A DNA stretch of 64,000 bases, taken from Acidobacteriota bacterium. Its GTDB lineage: Bacteria; Acidobacteriota; Terriglobia; Acidiferrales; UBA7541. The notes beneath the pieces are model-generated. The model ran no database searches. It saw nothing but the letters and a program-made list of their open reading frames with translations, and was not told where the DNA came from. Below are positions 18,304 to 28,705 of this stretch, in pieces; the stretch's first letter is position 1; every line of letters starts with the position of its first letter. The translations under genes were made by a program, and so were the position numbers. The stretch lies in contig JAKBLM010000016.1 in NCBI GenBank assembly GCA_021832085.1, forward strand, positions 1 through 64,000. The letters are read 5' to 3'.

Positions 18304-18624
18304 TCAGCGAATCCCTACTTCTGTTGGGGTCAGGTTCGGCAGGTCGTGCGGGTCGCTGCCCTCGCTGAGCAGGCGCCGTCCCTTGTCGCTAATAACGAAT
18401 TTCGAGCCACGCCACCGCAAGCCCTTGGGAACGACGTCTTCGATCAAGCCCGCTTCAACCATGGGTTGCACAGCCTTGTAGGAAATGTTGCGGTGACGAC
18501 CCTCCCGCGGAAACAGGCTGGCAATCGTACCACCGCGGGTGTGGACGATCGCGATAATGCCGCCGTCGGCGAGGATTCCCAGCAGTTCCCGCTGGGGACC
18601 GCTCACCTGGATACGCGCATGTTT
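18304..18624 (-). CDS. Small winged-helix-like hypothetical protein
   Basis: This 106-residue protein is not matched to a named family. The layout QRELLGILADGG, then VQPMVEAGLIEDV, then a short RWRGSKFVISDKGRRLL hairpin resembles a winged helix, so DNA binding is possible. GTG at 18624 was chosen over GTG 18654 because an extended -10 (18645-18637) lies only a few bases upstream, which would place 18654 before the transcript start. No ribosome-binding site precedes 18624, consistent with leaderless translation. Neighbours give no clue to function. Confidence 0.55.
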   Translation of the reverse strand, partial: KHARIQVSGPQRELLGILADGGIIAIVHTRGGTIASLFPREGRHRNISYKAVQPMVEAGLIEDVVPKGLRWRGSKFVISDKGRRLLSEGSDPHDLPNLTPTEVGIR

Positions 18625-18636
18625 CACGGCCCGGAA

Positions 18637-18645
18637 TATATACCA
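18637..18645 (-). promoter_or_regulatory. Extended -10 promoter of the small winged-helix-like gene
   Basis: On the reverse strand the sequence TGGTATATA fits an extended -10 element (TGnTATAAT). Transcription would start near 18630, some 6 bases before the GTG at 18624. No good -35 is seen, as is common with extended -10 promoters. Confidence 0.4.
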
Positions 18646-18847
18646 AAAAGGCACCTTCTTTTCTATGAATTGGGCTCAATGTTTACCCAAATGCAAATAG
18701 GTGGTTGCTAGAACCGCTCCACGGTCCACGCTGCGAGAGCCTGAACAGGCAGCCAGAAGGCACAACAGGGCCAGGCAGGAGCAGCTTCAGGCCAGGGACG
18801 GCCGGCTGCGGGGTAAGGTTCGCGACGCCGGGCCCGCCTCGTCAGGA

Positions 18848-19888
18848 TTATGCCCCCAAGGCGTCTTTCATGGCAGCGATGGCGCGCTCGATCCCCTGCC
18901 GGTCCACGTCCATGTGGGTGACCATGCGAACGGCGTGCTTTGAGACCCCCGAGGCCAGCACACCATGGCCCCGCAGAGCTTCGCAGACCTTGTCGGCGCT
19001 TTTCTTCGATTTCTCCACACCGAAAATCACGATATTTGTCCGAACCGAGCTCGGATCGAGCGTTACACCCGGCAGTTCCGCCAGGGCCTCGGCCAGCCGG
19101 CGTGCATTCGCATGGTCCTCGACCAGACGCGCGGGCGACTCTCGCAAGGCGACCAGCGCCGCAGCTGCCAGAACACCCGCTTGCCGCATGCCGCCGCCAA
19201 GCATCTTCCGGGCGGAGCGTGCCTGCGTGATGAACTCGCGCGACCCCACAATCATGGAGCCGACCGGAGCGCCCAGGCCCTTGGAAAGCGAGAACATGAC
19301 CGAATCGAATTTCCGCGAAAGCCGCGCCACGCTTTCGCCGAGCGCGACAGAGGCATTGAAAACCCGCGCCCCGTCGAGGTGCACCCGCAGGCCCGCCTGA
19401 TGGGAGCGGTCGCAAATCTCGTCGGCGACGGCCGGCGGATAGAGTGTGCCGCCGGCCATATTGTGAGTGTTCTCGAGCGAGACGAGCGCCGTTTGCGAGA
19501 AATAGTAGGTTTTGGGCCGGATTTCCCGTTCAATCTGTTCCCAGGAAAGGATGCCGTCGGGAGTGGGGATCGGCCTCGGAAAGGCGCCCGCAATAGCGGC
19601 CATGGAGGCCATTTCGTACTGATTGATGTGCGCTTTCTGCTCGCAGATCACCTCGGTCCCCGGCCTGGTCGATAGCTTGATCGAGATCAGATTGCCCATC
19701 GAACCCGAGGGCACAAAGAGCGACGCTTCCCGCTCGAAGAGTTGCGCAGCATACTCCTCCAGCCGGTTCATTGTCGGATCTTCGCCGTAGACGTCGTCGC
19801 CCACTTCCGCTTCAGCCATCGCGCGGCGCATTGCCGCCGTCGGCCGCGTCACCGTGTCACTGCGCAAATCCACCAGCGTGTCGCTCAT
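18848..19888 (-). CDS. ltaE: Low-specificity L-threonine aldolase
   Basis: The 346-residue PLP enzyme cleaves L-threonine or L-allo-threonine to glycine and acetaldehyde. The opening VDLRSDTVTRPT and the EVGDDVYGEDPTMNRLE block are family hallmarks. The PLP-binding Lys lies in SLSKGLGAPVGS near residue 200, and HLDGARVFNA supplies the cofactor-contacting Asp and Arg near residue 170. The length matches the family. ATG at 19888 is preceded by GAGGGAA at a somewhat long distance. It is the last gene of the long reverse-strand block, 93 bases after hemW. Confidence 0.92.
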   Translation of the reverse strand: MSDTLVDLRSDTVTRPTAAMRRAMAEAEVGDDVYGEDPTMNRLEEYAAQLFEREASLFVPSGSMGNLISIKLSTRPGTEVICEQKAHINQYEMASMAAIAGAFPRPIPTPDGILSWEQIEREIRPKTYYFSQTALVSLENTHNMAGGTLYPPAVADEICDRSHQAGLRVHLDGARVFNASVALGESVARLSRKFDSVMFSLSKGLGAPVGSMIVGSREFITQARSARKMLGGGMRQAGVLAAAALVALRESPARLVEDHANARRLAEALAELPGVTLDPSSVRTNIVIFGVEKSKKSADKVCEALRGHGVLASGVSKHAVRMVTHMDVDRQGIERAIAAMKDALGA

Positions 19889-19981
19889 CCGCTTATTCCC
19901 TCGCTCGTTTTATTTGAGGCCGGTTTTTCCGAGTGCTGCCTCGCACTGGAAATCGGCCGCCGGCCGCCGAAGCCCGCATCG

Positions 19982-21172
19982 TCAATCGAGCAGCCTGACA
20001 AACACCTCGTTCGAAACCGCTATGCGCGAAGGCGCCAGCCGCACACGCCCTTCGTTCATCTCGATCAAACCCTCGTCGACGAGCGGGCGCACGCGTTCGT
20101 CCAGATTCACCTGGTACCGCCGCTCGATGGGCGCCAGTTCGATCCCCTCAAGTTGCCGCAGCCCGAGAAACAGCTCTTCCTCGAGCGCCTGCCCTCGGTC
20201 AACGGTTTCCCGTTCGTCGAGTACCAGATGGGCATCCAGCATCGCCGCCGCGTAAACGACCGGATCGTGCGTATTCGCCCAGCGTTCGCCGCCGTCGAAG
20301 GAATGGGCGCCGGCGCCGAAGCCGAGATACGGCTCGCGCCGCCAATATTTCAGGTTGTGCCGCGAGCGGAAACCGGGAAGCGCCCAGTTGGAAATTTCGT
20401 AGTGCTCGTAGCCATGGGCAGCGAGCCGGGCGCAAGCGGTCTCGTAAAAGGACGCTGCCTGGTCGTCGTCCGGCAGCGCCGGAACGCTGTAGCGGCGTCC
20501 GCCGCCCAGCGCTTCGCGTCCCAAACGACTTCCTTCGTCGAGCTCGAGCAGATAGATCGAGACGTGACGCGGCTTCAGGCGCAGCAACTCGCCGAGCGAG
20601 GACTGCCACGTTTCGGCCGTCTGGTGCGGCAGGCCGGCGATCAGGTCGAAACTTACGTTGCCGAGCCCGGCTGCCTCAAGCCGCTCGATCGCCGTGAAGA
20701 TATCCGCGCGCCGATGGCGACGCCCCACGGCCTTCAATTCCGTATCCGCGAAAGACTGCACACCCAGGCTGATCCGGTTGAATCCGGCCGAGCGCCACGC
20801 CCGAGCTTTCTCCACGCTCACCGTTTCCGGATCGGCTTCCAGCGTGATTTCCGCCGCCGCATTGCCAAAGGCCTGACGCACCGCATCGAGCAAGCGAGCC
20901 AGATCGCCGGGCTCGAGCAAGCTGGGCGTACCACCCCCGAGGTAGATTGTTTCGGCGGCAAATCTCGGCTGCTGCTGCCATGCAGCGAGCCCTGCACGCC
21001 GGTACAACTCTTCATGCTCGGCGATTTCCCGGCAGACTGCGTCCACGTAGGGTTCGAAAATCTCCCGCGGGAATACCCCCGTGGAAAAATTGCAGTAGCT
21101 GCACTTCGATTGGCAGAAGGGGACCTGGATGTACACGCCCAGATTTTGCCCGGCGATGTTCACGCTCGGCAT
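19982..21172 (-). CDS. hemW: Heme chaperone HemW-like radical SAM protein
   Basis: The 396-residue protein resembles HemN but is of the HemW type, which binds heme and delivers it to respiratory enzymes. The radical SAM motif is CQSKCSYCNF at residues 20-29. The position where HemN has a fourth Cys is Phe, as in HemW. Further blocks are YLGGGTPSLL and RISLGVQSFAD, and a C-terminal winged-helix HemN domain follows (LRQLEGIEL, LVDEGLIEMNEGRVRL). Its ATG shares one base with the TAA stop of yjbQ (TAATG), so the two are translationally coupled. Confidence 0.88.
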   Translation of the reverse strand: MPSVNIAGQNLGVYIQVPFCQSKCSYCNFSTGVFPREIFEPYVDAVCREIAEHEELYRRAGLAAWQQQPRFAAETIYLGGGTPSLLEPGDLARLLDAVRQAFGNAAAEITLEADPETVSVEKARAWRSAGFNRISLGVQSFADTELKAVGRRHRRADIFTAIERLEAAGLGNVSFDLIAGLPHQTAETWQSSLGELLRLKPRHVSIYLLELDEGSRLGREALGGGRRYSVPALPDDDQAASFYETACARLAAHGYEHYEISNWALPGFRSRHNLKYWRREPYLGFGAGAHSFDGGERWANTHDPVVYAAAMLDAHLVLDERETVDRGQALEEELFLGLRQLEGIELAPIERRYQVNLDERVRPLVDEGLIEMNEGRVRLAPSRIAVSNEVFVRLLD

Positions 21173-21603
21173 TATGCGGATGGATCGGGCACGATCTTCA
21201 GACGCACGCGGCGGTCGCGCGGACCGTCAAATTCGCAAAAGAAGATTCCCTGCCAGCGCCCCAGATCGAGTCGCCCGTGGTCGACGAACACCGTGACCGA
21301 CGACCCGATGAGGGCCGCCTTGGCGTGGGCGTCGGCGTTGCCCTCGAGGTGCTCGTAGTGGGCGCTATGGGGCACCAGCCGGTCTAGCACCGCCTCGATA
21401 TCCCTGGCAACAGCCGGATCGTCGTGCTCGTTCACGATCACGGCCGCGGTCGTGTGCGGCACGAACAGGTGGCACACTCCCGAAGCAATCCCGGAAGCTG
21501 CGATCTGGTTTTCCACCGCGGCGGTGATGTCCACCAGTTCCGACCGCCGCGAAGTCCGCACCGACAGCTGGGCGGCGAAGGCGTGGCTGATCCCTTCTTT
21601 CAC
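21172..21603 (-). CDS. yjbQ: YjbQ family protein (UPF0047)
   Basis: The 143-residue protein is a full-length YjbQ/UPF0047 member. Signature residues are the HTTAAVIVNE block near residue 51 and HLEGNADAHAKA near residue 86, followed by GRWQGIFFCEFDGPR. Family members show a weak thiamine-phosphate synthase activity and bind a metal through conserved His residues, but their physiological role is unsettled. It begins at GTG 21603, 4 bases after lacD ends, and overlaps hemW by one base, so it sits in a tight three-gene operon. Confidence 0.88.
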   Translation of the reverse strand: MKEGISHAFAAQLSVRTSRRSELVDITAAVENQIAASGIASGVCHLFVPHTTAAVIVNEHDDPAVARDIEAVLDRLVPHSAHYEHLEGNADAHAKAALIGSSVTVFVDHGRLDLGRWQGIFFCEFDGPRDRRVRLKIVPDPSA

Positions 21604-21607
21604 GATT

Positions 21608-22636
21608 TCATTTCCCCGCCAGTGCCGCCGAAGATGCCGCTCCGTAAAAGCCGAACCAAGGCTTGGCCGCTTCGAGCGCCTTGTTCACGCGCTGGATGTT
21701 GCGCACACCTTCCCCCGCGAGCCAGTCTTCGAGCGCTTTTGGTCCCTGTTTCGCGTAGACCGGGATGCCTTCCTGCCAGGTGGCGCGTCCGCAAAGCACT
21801 CCCGCAAAGGGAACGCCCGATTCGGCAGCCAATTCCAGGCTTTCAATGAACACGTCGTTGGACACGCCCGCGGAAAGATAGATGAACGGCTGCTTCGCTT
21901 CGGCCGCCGCGGCCCGGAAGTGCTGTTTGGCTTCCTCGCGCGTATAGGCCGATTCGCCTTTGCAGGCACTGGCGCCCTTGACGAACGCCAGACTGACCGG
22001 GATTTCCACCTTGAGCACGTCGACGCCGTATTCCGGTTTGGAAAACTCGGCCATGCTCCGTTTCACGACTTCCGGCTTGTTGCGGGCGTACTCGAGGCCC
22101 TTCACGTCGAGCTTGTCGTCGTACCCGACGAACTCCAGGAAAAACGGAATGTCGGCGGCGCGGCATTCGGCGCCCAGGCGTTCCACCCAGGCGTGCTTGA
22201 TGTCGTTGATCTCGGGCGCTTCGAACGGATTGTAATAGAGCAGCGCCTTGATGCAGTCCGCGCCGGCCTGTGCCAGGCGTCGCACCGAAAAGTGCTCCAG
22301 CAAGTCGGGCAACCGGCCGGGTCGTGTGTTGTCGTAGCCGCTGCGCTCGTAGGCGAGCAGCAATCCGCAGCCCTTGGCGCGATGACGCGCCGCTTCCAGC
22401 CCGTATTCCGGGTCCAGCAGGATGGCGCTGGCGTGCGGGGTCAGGATGCGCGTCACCGCCTGTTTGAATTCCGCCATCATCCCGGAGGTGACGGCGCTCT
22501 TGTCGACACCTTTCGCCTTGGCGATTGCGGAGAGCAGCGAACCGCGCTGATCCATCGCGGCGGCGGCGATCACTCCGCGCTTTGTCGAAACGGCGTCGAG
22601 CTTCTGTAGTTTGCCGGGAGTTATGTGGTTCTTCAT
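21608..22636 (-). CDS. lacD: Tagatose 1,6-diphosphate aldolase, LacD-like
   Basis: The 342-residue class I aldolase resembles LacD, which splits tagatose 1,6-bisphosphate into dihydroxyacetone phosphate and glyceraldehyde 3-phosphate. Typical blocks are AAAMDQRGSL near residue 30, the DCIKALLYYNP strand with the candidate Schiff-base Lys near residue 127, DVLKVEIPV near 200 and SAGVSNDVF near 255. ATG at 22636 has GAGGG 8 bases upstream; a TTG at 22651 is in frame but less likely. No galactose or lactose genes are nearby, so the real substrate may be another ketose bisphosphate. It is followed closely by yjbQ. Confidence 0.85.
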   Translation of the reverse strand: MKNHITPGKLQKLDAVSTKRGVIAAAAMDQRGSLLSAIAKAKGVDKSAVTSGMMAEFKQAVTRILTPHASAILLDPEYGLEAARHRAKGCGLLLAYERSGYDNTRPGRLPDLLEHFSVRRLAQAGADCIKALLYYNPFEAPEINDIKHAWVERLGAECRAADIPFFLEFVGYDDKLDVKGLEYARNKPEVVKRSMAEFSKPEYGVDVLKVEIPVSLAFVKGASACKGESAYTREEAKQHFRAAAAEAKQPFIYLSAGVSNDVFIESLELAAESGVPFAGVLCGRATWQEGIPVYAKQGPKALEDWLAGEGVRNIQRVNKALEAAKPWFGFYGAASSAALAGK

Positions 22637-22714
22637 TGTCGTTACCCTCAACCTACTCTAAACGGCAGCGGGCGGCAAGCCGGTCGAAGCCGATGGCCTG
22701 GACCGCCCGTCGCA

Positions 22715-24340
22715 CTAATCCGGTGTGATCACCATGTGCTGCCCGGCTTCTGGCGAGGCGCATTCCTCGATCCTGTCGAGCAGCTGCATGCCCTGCCAGG
22801 CGAGCATCGGAAGGAAACAAAGGGTACGTTCCTGCAGCCCATGACGGGGATAAAGCAGATCCGTGAGCATCTGTTCGTGCCGGTCGAGAATGCCGGATCG
22901 CAAGCCGATCGCGTGCCCGGCCTTTTCGTGCAGCTTGGTGTATTGATAGAGGATTTTTCGCTCCACCGTTTCGAGCGCTCCAGCGAGCGTCGCGTCGAGC
23001 CGAACCAACGGATCGCGCAAATTTGCGAGCAACTCGCGCAATTGCGCTTCGCCGGCCGTGAAACGCTGAATCAAGTCGCCAGGGAGCGTCTCGCTCTCCA
23101 TCAATTGTCGCAGATGCTGCCGGCCTTTGAAGACATCGGTGATCCCAAGGTGGTATTTCGCCAGCAGCCGCGCCAGCTGCGGCTCGACCAGCGTGAAGCC
23201 GGGTCGCGGCAGAACGGCCGGCATCGGCACGCCCAGCCGCTGGTACACCGCCTGCGCCTGGGCCAGGTAGGCGATTTCGGCTGCGCCCCCGAGGGAGGCC
23301 GCGGTGCCGAGCAGCGCGTCCTGGATCACCGGCCGCAAGAGCACGTTGCCACTGGCGCGCTCCGGGCGCTCACTGATCGCCTTCCGCAACTCGGATGGCG
23401 AGGCGCCCACTTGGCCCACGTAAAATTTGCCCCCGCGGAATTCCACCGGGACGCGGCGCCCATCCTGCTCCCAGAAGAGCAGCGTGCTTTCCTCGCTCAC
23501 GCGCACCTGCGCGTGATAGCCTCTGTTGACCAGCCGTTCCGCGCGAGCCAGCAACTCGCCATCGAGCTGATCGCGGGCGTCGAGGGCGGCCAGGTACACT
23601 TCTTTCACCGGCGCGTGCAGATCCGGGTCGAGCGGGTCGATCAGAATCAGGCCCCGGCCGGCGAAGAGCCGCGCCATCAGGCGCCCGAAAGCCGTTCCGA
23701 GCGTTTCACCCGGCCGATAGGATTCCCGCAACGCCTCGCTCACGTGGGGCGACGACGGCCCTTCGAGCTTGGCGCAAGCCGTTTCCACCGCTACCGTCAC
23801 TTCCTCCGGCAGCTCGACGCGGCCCACCGGCCGGCCCACCACCAGTTCGCTGAACGGCAGCTCAATCAGCTCGAATCCTGCGCGCGTGGGCCAGTAGCAC
23901 TGATTCACTTCGGCCAGGTCGTGATCCTCGGACGCCATCCAGAAGATCGGTACAGCATCGAAGCCGCTTTCGGTGAGTTCGCGTGCCAGCCGCAGAGCGC
24001 CCAGCGCCTTATAAAACGTGAAGGCCGGACCGCTGAAGAGCCCGACCTGTTGCCCGGTAACGATGGCCACAGCCCCGTTTCGGAACCGCTCGATATTTCG
24101 TTCCACCGCCGCGTCGGCGCCGAACTGCCGATTCTGGCGCGTCAGCACGTCGGCCACCAGCGAGCGACGCTCCGGCGACAGCCGCACAGCTTTCGCCGCG
24201 CGCAGGATGCCCTCGCGGGTTGGGGGATGGGCGTAGAAATCGGCCAGCCGCGAGAAATTTTCCAGATAGTCGGTGAGCAAACGTGTGGCGTGCGGCAAGC
24301 GCGAAAGTGGATATGGTCTACAGTCCATTGGTCCCGCCAT
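22715..24340 (-). CDS. bshC: Bacillithiol synthase BshC (cysteine-adding enzyme)
   Basis: The 541-residue protein matches BshC, which adds cysteine to GlcN-malate in the last step of bacillithiol synthesis. Seen are the VTGQQVGLFSGPAFTFYKALGA nucleotide-site region near residue 95, the VPIFWMASEDHDLAEVN block near residue 130, and the long coiled-coil C-terminal third. The length matches the family. The other two genes of the pathway (bshA, bshB) are not in the window. It lies 188 bases downstream of the aldolase gene and 78 bases upstream of lacD. Confidence 0.9.
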   Translation of the reverse strand: MAGPMDCRPYPLSRLPHATRLLTDYLENFSRLADFYAHPPTREGILRAAKAVRLSPERRSLVADVLTRQNRQFGADAAVERNIERFRNGAVAIVTGQQVGLFSGPAFTFYKALGALRLARELTESGFDAVPIFWMASEDHDLAEVNQCYWPTRAGFELIELPFSELVVGRPVGRVELPEEVTVAVETACAKLEGPSSPHVSEALRESYRPGETLGTAFGRLMARLFAGRGLILIDPLDPDLHAPVKEVYLAALDARDQLDGELLARAERLVNRGYHAQVRVSEESTLLFWEQDGRRVPVEFRGGKFYVGQVGASPSELRKAISERPERASGNVLLRPVIQDALLGTAASLGGAAEIAYLAQAQAVYQRLGVPMPAVLPRPGFTLVEPQLARLLAKYHLGITDVFKGRQHLRQLMESETLPGDLIQRFTAGEAQLRELLANLRDPLVRLDATLAGALETVERKILYQYTKLHEKAGHAIGLRSGILDRHEQMLTDLLYPRHGLQERTLCFLPMLAWQGMQLLDRIEECASPEAGQHMVITPD

Positions 24341-24528
24341 TGTTACATGGTGGAAGATGAGCGGGCAATCGCTTGCGATTCAAGCATTTCGCGGCCCTGT
24401 AGCTGGGATGTCTCAGCCGTTTTCGTTTTCGGGATTGCCCTCGGCCGGCCCGCGCCTCCCGATTGCCAATGCGAGCGCAGGGCAAGATGCCAGGGAGGCG
24501 AAACGGCGCGCAGCCGCCGCTGAAGAAA

Positions 24529-25437
24529 CTACTGTTTCGCGACTTGCGCTTTCAGCGCGGCCAGAACGACCTTGATTTCCCGCTGCGCCGCTTCCTCCAA
24601 CGGCCGCAACGGCTCGCGCACCGGCCCGCCATAATAGCCAAGCTGGTCGAGCGCGTATTTCATTCCCGCCACGCCATATCGCGATACCAACACGCTGGAC
24701 GCCGGCAACAATCTTTCCTGCAGGTTGCGGGCCCTATCGTACTGGCCGGCAACGGCAGCCTCGTACAGTTCCACACATTCCTCCGGCAGGGCGTCGGCCA
24801 ACGCCATGATTCCGCCCGCAGCACCAATCGCGAGCGCCGGGAAGAACGTACTCGCGGAACCGACGAGCACATGAAACCCCGCGGGCGTGGCGCGCACGAT
24901 CTCGGCGGCACGCTGCACCGAGCCCGAGCTGTCCTTGATCCCGACGATGTTCGGATGCTCGGCGAGCTCGGCGACCAGAGGCGCTTCCACGGTGACGCCC
25001 GTGTACTGAGGAATCGAATAGATCAGGATGGGGATCGGCGAGGCATCCGCCACGCGCCGATAGAACTCCGCGAGGAGTGCGGGCGTCATCTGCGGCCGGT
25101 AGTAGTGCGGCGTCCTTACCAGCGCTACTGCGTAGCCGAGCGCGGCGGCGCGCCGCGTGCGCGTGATCGTTTCCGTTGTGGATTCCGCCGCTGTGCCGGC
25201 CACCAGGATCTTGTCCGCGGCCGAGGCTTCGACCACCGCTGCCCACAACTCTTCGGTTTCCGCCATGCTCAGGAGAACGGCCTCGCCCGTCGAGCCGGCG
25301 GCGACGTAGCCCGCCAGCCGCGTATGGTTGTAACGCGCCAGGTTGCTTCGCAAGGCTTCGCGGGAAACCAAGTCTTCGGGATCGAAGGGAGTGGTGATCG
25401 GGATGAATACGCCTTTCAGCGCAATCGCCTCAGCCAT
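24529..25437 (-). CDS. DapA-family aldolase, 4-hydroxy-2-oxoglutarate aldolase-like
   Basis: The 302-residue class I lyase has the DapA barrel: [10 protein letters not shown] near residue 48, catalytic Tyr in [10 protein letters not shown] near residue 138, and Schiff-base Lys in VGIKDSSG near residue 167. True DapA has GTTGE and an Arg in the YNVPxRTG loop that binds the aspartate semialdehyde carboxylate; here the loop is YSIPQYTG, without that Arg. The C-terminal block with [12 protein letters not shown] resembles vertebrate HOGA1. A role in splitting 4-hydroxy-2-oxoglutarate or a sugar acid is therefore more likely than lysine synthesis. Its ATG, preceded by GGGAGGAAAAGCG, overlaps the end of carB by 8 bases. 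Confidence 0.75.
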   Translation of the reverse strand: MAEAIALKGVFIPITTPFDPEDLVSREALRSNLARYNHTRLAGYVAAGSTGEAVLLSMAETEELWAAVVEASAADKILVAGTAAESTTETITRTRRAAALGYAVALVRTPHYYRPQMTPALLAEFYRRVADASPIPILIYSIPQYTGVTVEAPLVAELAEHPNIVGIKDSSGSVQRAAEIVRATPAGFHVLVGSASTFFPALAIGAAGGIMALADALPEECVELYEAAVAGQYDRARNLQERLLPASSVLVSRYGVAGMKYALDQLGYYGGPVREPLRPLEEAAQREIKVVLAALKAQVAKQ

Positions 25438-28400
25438 CGCTTTTCCTCCCGGGCGCGGCCTGCACAGTGATTGGGGCCACCGATTTCATCCGGTGCAGGT
25501 CCTGCAAGGCCGCCACTTCAAAAGTATGCGTCTGCTGCTCGCGAATAGCGAGAGCCGCGGCGTGGGCGGCCGAGAGCGTGGTGATGCAGGGCAGGTTGTA
25601 GCGGATGGCCGCGCGCCGAATCGAAATTTCGTCATAGAACGATTCCCGGCCGAGTGGCGTATTGATGACCATGTGGACTGTTCCGGTCTTGATCCGGTCG
25701 ATGATATTTGGCCGGCCCTCGTTCACCTTGAAAACGGTCTCGACCTTGAGCCCTGCATCGCGCAACGCCCCGGCTGTGCCGCGCGTCGCCACCAGGTGGA
25801 AGCCCGCGGCCTGGAGCGCCCCGGCGATCGGAACAACGTTCGCCTTGTCGCGGTCGTTGACGCTGATGAACACGGCACCTTCATTGGGAAGCGACGCTCC
25901 CGCTCCTGCCTGCGCCTTGGCGAACGCCTGCGGAAAACTGGTCGCGATTCCCATGACTTCCCCGGTCGAGCGCATCTCCGGCCCGAGGATGATGTCGACC
26001 CCGCGAAACTTGTTGAAGGGAAAAACTGGGGACTTCACCGCGAAGTAGTCGCGCAAAGGCAGTTCAGGAACGCCGTTTGGCCGCACCACCGGCAGGTTGA
26101 TTTCCGCCAGCTTGCGTCCTGCCATCACCCGCGCCGCCACTTTCGCCAGGGGGACGCCGGTGGCCTTGCTCACGTAAGGCACTGTCCGCGAGGCGCGGGG
26201 GTTGACCTCGAGCACGTAGACGACGTCTCGCTGGATCGCATATTGCACGTTCATCAAGCCGACCACGTTCAGCGCCCGCGCCAGCTGCGCGGTGTATTCG
26301 CGAATGCGGTCGAGCACCGCCGGCTTCAGTGTCACCGGAGGCATCACGCACGAGGAGTCGCCAGAATGCACGCCCGCTTCCTCGATGTGCTCCATGATCC
26401 CGCCGATGACCACGTCGGTTCCGTCGGCCAGCGCGTCCACATCCACTTCGGTCGCCCGCTCCAGGAACTTGTCGATCAGCACCGGCCGCGGCGGCACCAT
26501 TGCCGCTGCCCGGGCCACGTAATTGCGCACCGTGTCGCGGTCGTAAGCGATCACCATCGCTCGCCCGCCGAGCACGTAGCTCGGCCGCACCAGCACCGGA
26601 AGCCCGATCTCGCCGGCCACACGAACCGCCGTTTCCGGATCGTAAGCGATGCCGTGCCGCGGCTGCGGAATCCCGAGGTCGTCCAGCAAGCGGCTGAACC
26701 GGTCGCGGTCCTCGGCCAAATCGATCGATTCCGGCGCGGTGCCGATGATCGGCGCGCCCCGGGCTTTCAGATCGAGTGCCAGATTCAGCGGCGTCTGTCC
26801 GCCGAACTGCACAATCACCCCCGTCGGCCGTTCCTGCTCGATCACGCCCATCACTTCCTCGAGCGTCAGCGGCTCGAAATACAGCCGGTCGCTCGTGTCG
26901 TAGTCGGTCGAGACGGTTTCCGGGTTGCAGTTGACCATCACCGTCTCATAGCCTTCCTCCTTGAGCGCGAAGGCCGCGTGGCAGCAGCAGGAATCGAACT
27001 CAATTCCCTGGCCGATCCGGTTTGGGCCGCTGCCCAGAATCACGATCTTGGGCCGGTCGACGGGCGCGGCTTCATTCTCTTCCTCGTAGGTCGAGTAGAG
27101 GTAGGGGGTGTACGACTCGAATTCCGCCGCGCACGTATCCACGCGCTTGAACACCGGCCGCAGCTTCCATTCCGCCCGCCGCGCCGCCACCTGCGCCGGC
27201 TCGACGCCCCACAGCTCAGCGAGGTATTCATCGGAGATTCCGTGGCGCTTGGCCTCAAGGCACAGTTCCCGCGTCGCGCCGGCCATTCCGGCGATGGCCA
27301 GTTGGCGTTCCAGCGCGAGGGTTTCCGCCATCTGGCCGATAAACCAGGGATCGATCCTGGTGATCGCGCAAACCTCTTCCGCTTTCATGCCCGTCCGCAG
27401 AGCGGTCAGAATCCAGTGAATGCGATCCGGGCCCGGCACCAGCAGCCTCTCGTGCAGCGTTTCGCCCGGGACTTCGGCCGGCGCACGCCAGGGCGCTGCC
27501 TCAAGCGACCGCAATCCCTTCCCGAGGGCCTCCTTGAACGTCCGCCCGATCGCCATCACCTCGCCCACCGATTTCATCTGGGTTCCGAGCGTGGTGTCGG
27601 CGCCGGGAAATTTCTCGAACTGCCACTTCGGGATTTTGACCACGACGTAGTCGATGGTTGGCTCGAAACAGGAAGGGGTTTTCCGGGTGATGTCGTTCGG
27701 GATCTCGTCGAGCAGCAGGCCCACCGCCAGCTTCGCCGCGATTTTCGCGATCGGGAATCCGGTGGCCTTGCTCGCCAGCGCCGAGCTGCGCGAGACGCGC
27801 GGATTCATCTCGATCACCACCATCCGCCCCGTGCCCGGGTCCACAGCGAACTGGATGTTCGATCCCCCGGTCGCGACACCCACTTCGCGGATGATCGCCG
27901 CCGCCGCGTCGCGCATCCGCTGATATTCCTTATCGGTCAGCGTTTGAATTGGCGCAACGGTAATCGAATCGCCCGTGTGCACGCCCATCGGATCGACGTT
28001 CTCGATCGAACAGATGACGACGAAGTTGTCCCGAGCGTCGCGCATCACCTCCAGCTCGAATTCCTTCCAACCGAGAACCGATTCCTCAACCAGCGCCTCG
28101 TGCACCGGGCTGGAATCGAGCGCCCGCGAAATCGCCTCGGCAAATTCCTCGCTGTTGTAGGCGATCGAGCCGCCCGTGCCGCCCAGCGTGAACGACGGCC
28201 GAATCACGATCGGATAGCCCAGCCGTTCGGCCACTGGCATCGCGTCCTTTGCGTTGTTCACCAGCACCGAGGCGGGTACTTCGAGTCCGACCTTGCGGCA
28301 CGCGTCCTTGAACCACAGCCGGTCCTCGGCCACCTTGATCGCTCGCAGCGACGCCCCGATCAGCTCCACGCCGTATTTGTCCAGAATCCCGCGCTCGGCC

Positions 28401-28705
28401 AATTCCACGGCCAGGTTCAGCCCGGTCTGCCCGCCGACAGTCGGCAGAACCGCGTCAGGCCGCTCGGCCGCCAGGATTTTCTCGAGGCTTGGGACGGTCA
28501 GCGGCTCGATGTAGGTTCGGTCGGCGACCTCCGGATCGGTCATGATCGTCGCCGGGTTGGAATTCACCAGCACTACCGTGTAGCCTTCGGCCCGCAGCGC
28601 CTTGCACGCCTGCGTGCCCGAATAGTCGAACTCGCACGCCTGCCCGATGATGATCGGCCCCGAGCCGATGATCAGAATCTTCCGCAGATCAGTCCGTTTC
28701 GGCAT
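25430..28705 (-). CDS. carB: Carbamoyl-phosphate synthase large subunit
   Basis: The 1091-residue subunit makes carbamoyl phosphate from ammonia, bicarbonate and two ATP for arginine and pyrimidine synthesis. The opening [22 protein letters not shown] and the equivalent second-half block [19 protein letters not shown] mark the two duplicated ATP-grasp halves. Ligand blocks such as [12 protein letters not shown] and [12 protein letters not shown] repeat in each half. The last 130 residues form the MGS-like allosteric domain. The length is normal. It follows carA by 190 bases and overlaps the aldolase gene downstream. Confidence 0.97.
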   Translation of the reverse strand: MPKRTDLRKILIIGSGPIIIGQACEFDYSGTQACKALRAEGYTVVLVNSNPATIMTDPEVADRTYIEPLTVPSLEKILAAERPDAVLPTVGGQTGLNLAVELAERGILDKYGVELIGASLRAIKVAEDRLWFKDACRKVGLEVPASVLVNNAKDAMPVAERLGYPIVIRPSFTLGGTGGSIAYNSEEFAEAISRALDSSPVHEALVEESVLGWKEFELEVMRDARDNFVVICSIENVDPMGVHTGDSITVAPIQTLTDKEYQRMRDAAAAIIREVGVATGGSNIQFAVDPGTGRMVVIEMNPRVSRSSALASKATGFPIAKIAAKLAVGLLLDEIPNDITRKTPSCFEPTIDYVVVKIPKWQFEKFPGADTTLGTQMKSVGEVMAIGRTFKEALGKGLRSLEAAPWRAPAEVPGETLHERLLVPGPDRIHWILTALRTGMKAEEVCAITRIDPWFIGQMAETLALERQLAIAGMAGATRELCLEAKRHGISDEYLAELWGVEPAQVAARRAEWKLRPVFKRVDTCAAEFESYTPYLYSTYEEENEAAPVDRPKIVILGSGPNRIGQGIEFDSCCCHAAFALKEEGYETVMVNCNPETVSTDYDTSDRLYFEPLTLEEVMGVIEQERPTGVIVQFGGQTPLNLALDLKARGAPIIGTAPESIDLAEDRDRFSRLLDDLGIPQPRHGIAYDPETAVRVAGEIGLPVLVRPSYVLGGRAMVIAYDRDTVRNYVARAAAMVPPRPVLIDKFLERATEVDVDALADGTDVVIGGIMEHIEEAGVHSGDSSCVMPPVTLKPAVLDRIREYTAQLARALNVVGLMNVQYAIQRDVVYVLEVNPRASRTVPYVSKATGVPLAKVAARVMAGRKLAEINLPVVRPNGVPELPLRDYFAVKSPVFPFNKFRGVDIILGPEMRSTGEVMGIATSFPQAFAKAQAGAGASLPNEGAVFISVNDRDKANVVPIAGALQAAGFHLVATRGTAGALRDAGLKVETVFKVNEGRPNIIDRIKTGTVHMVINTPLGRESFYDEISIRRAAIRYNLPCITTLSAAHAAALAIREQQTHTFEVAALQDLHRMKSVAPITVQAAPGRKSDG

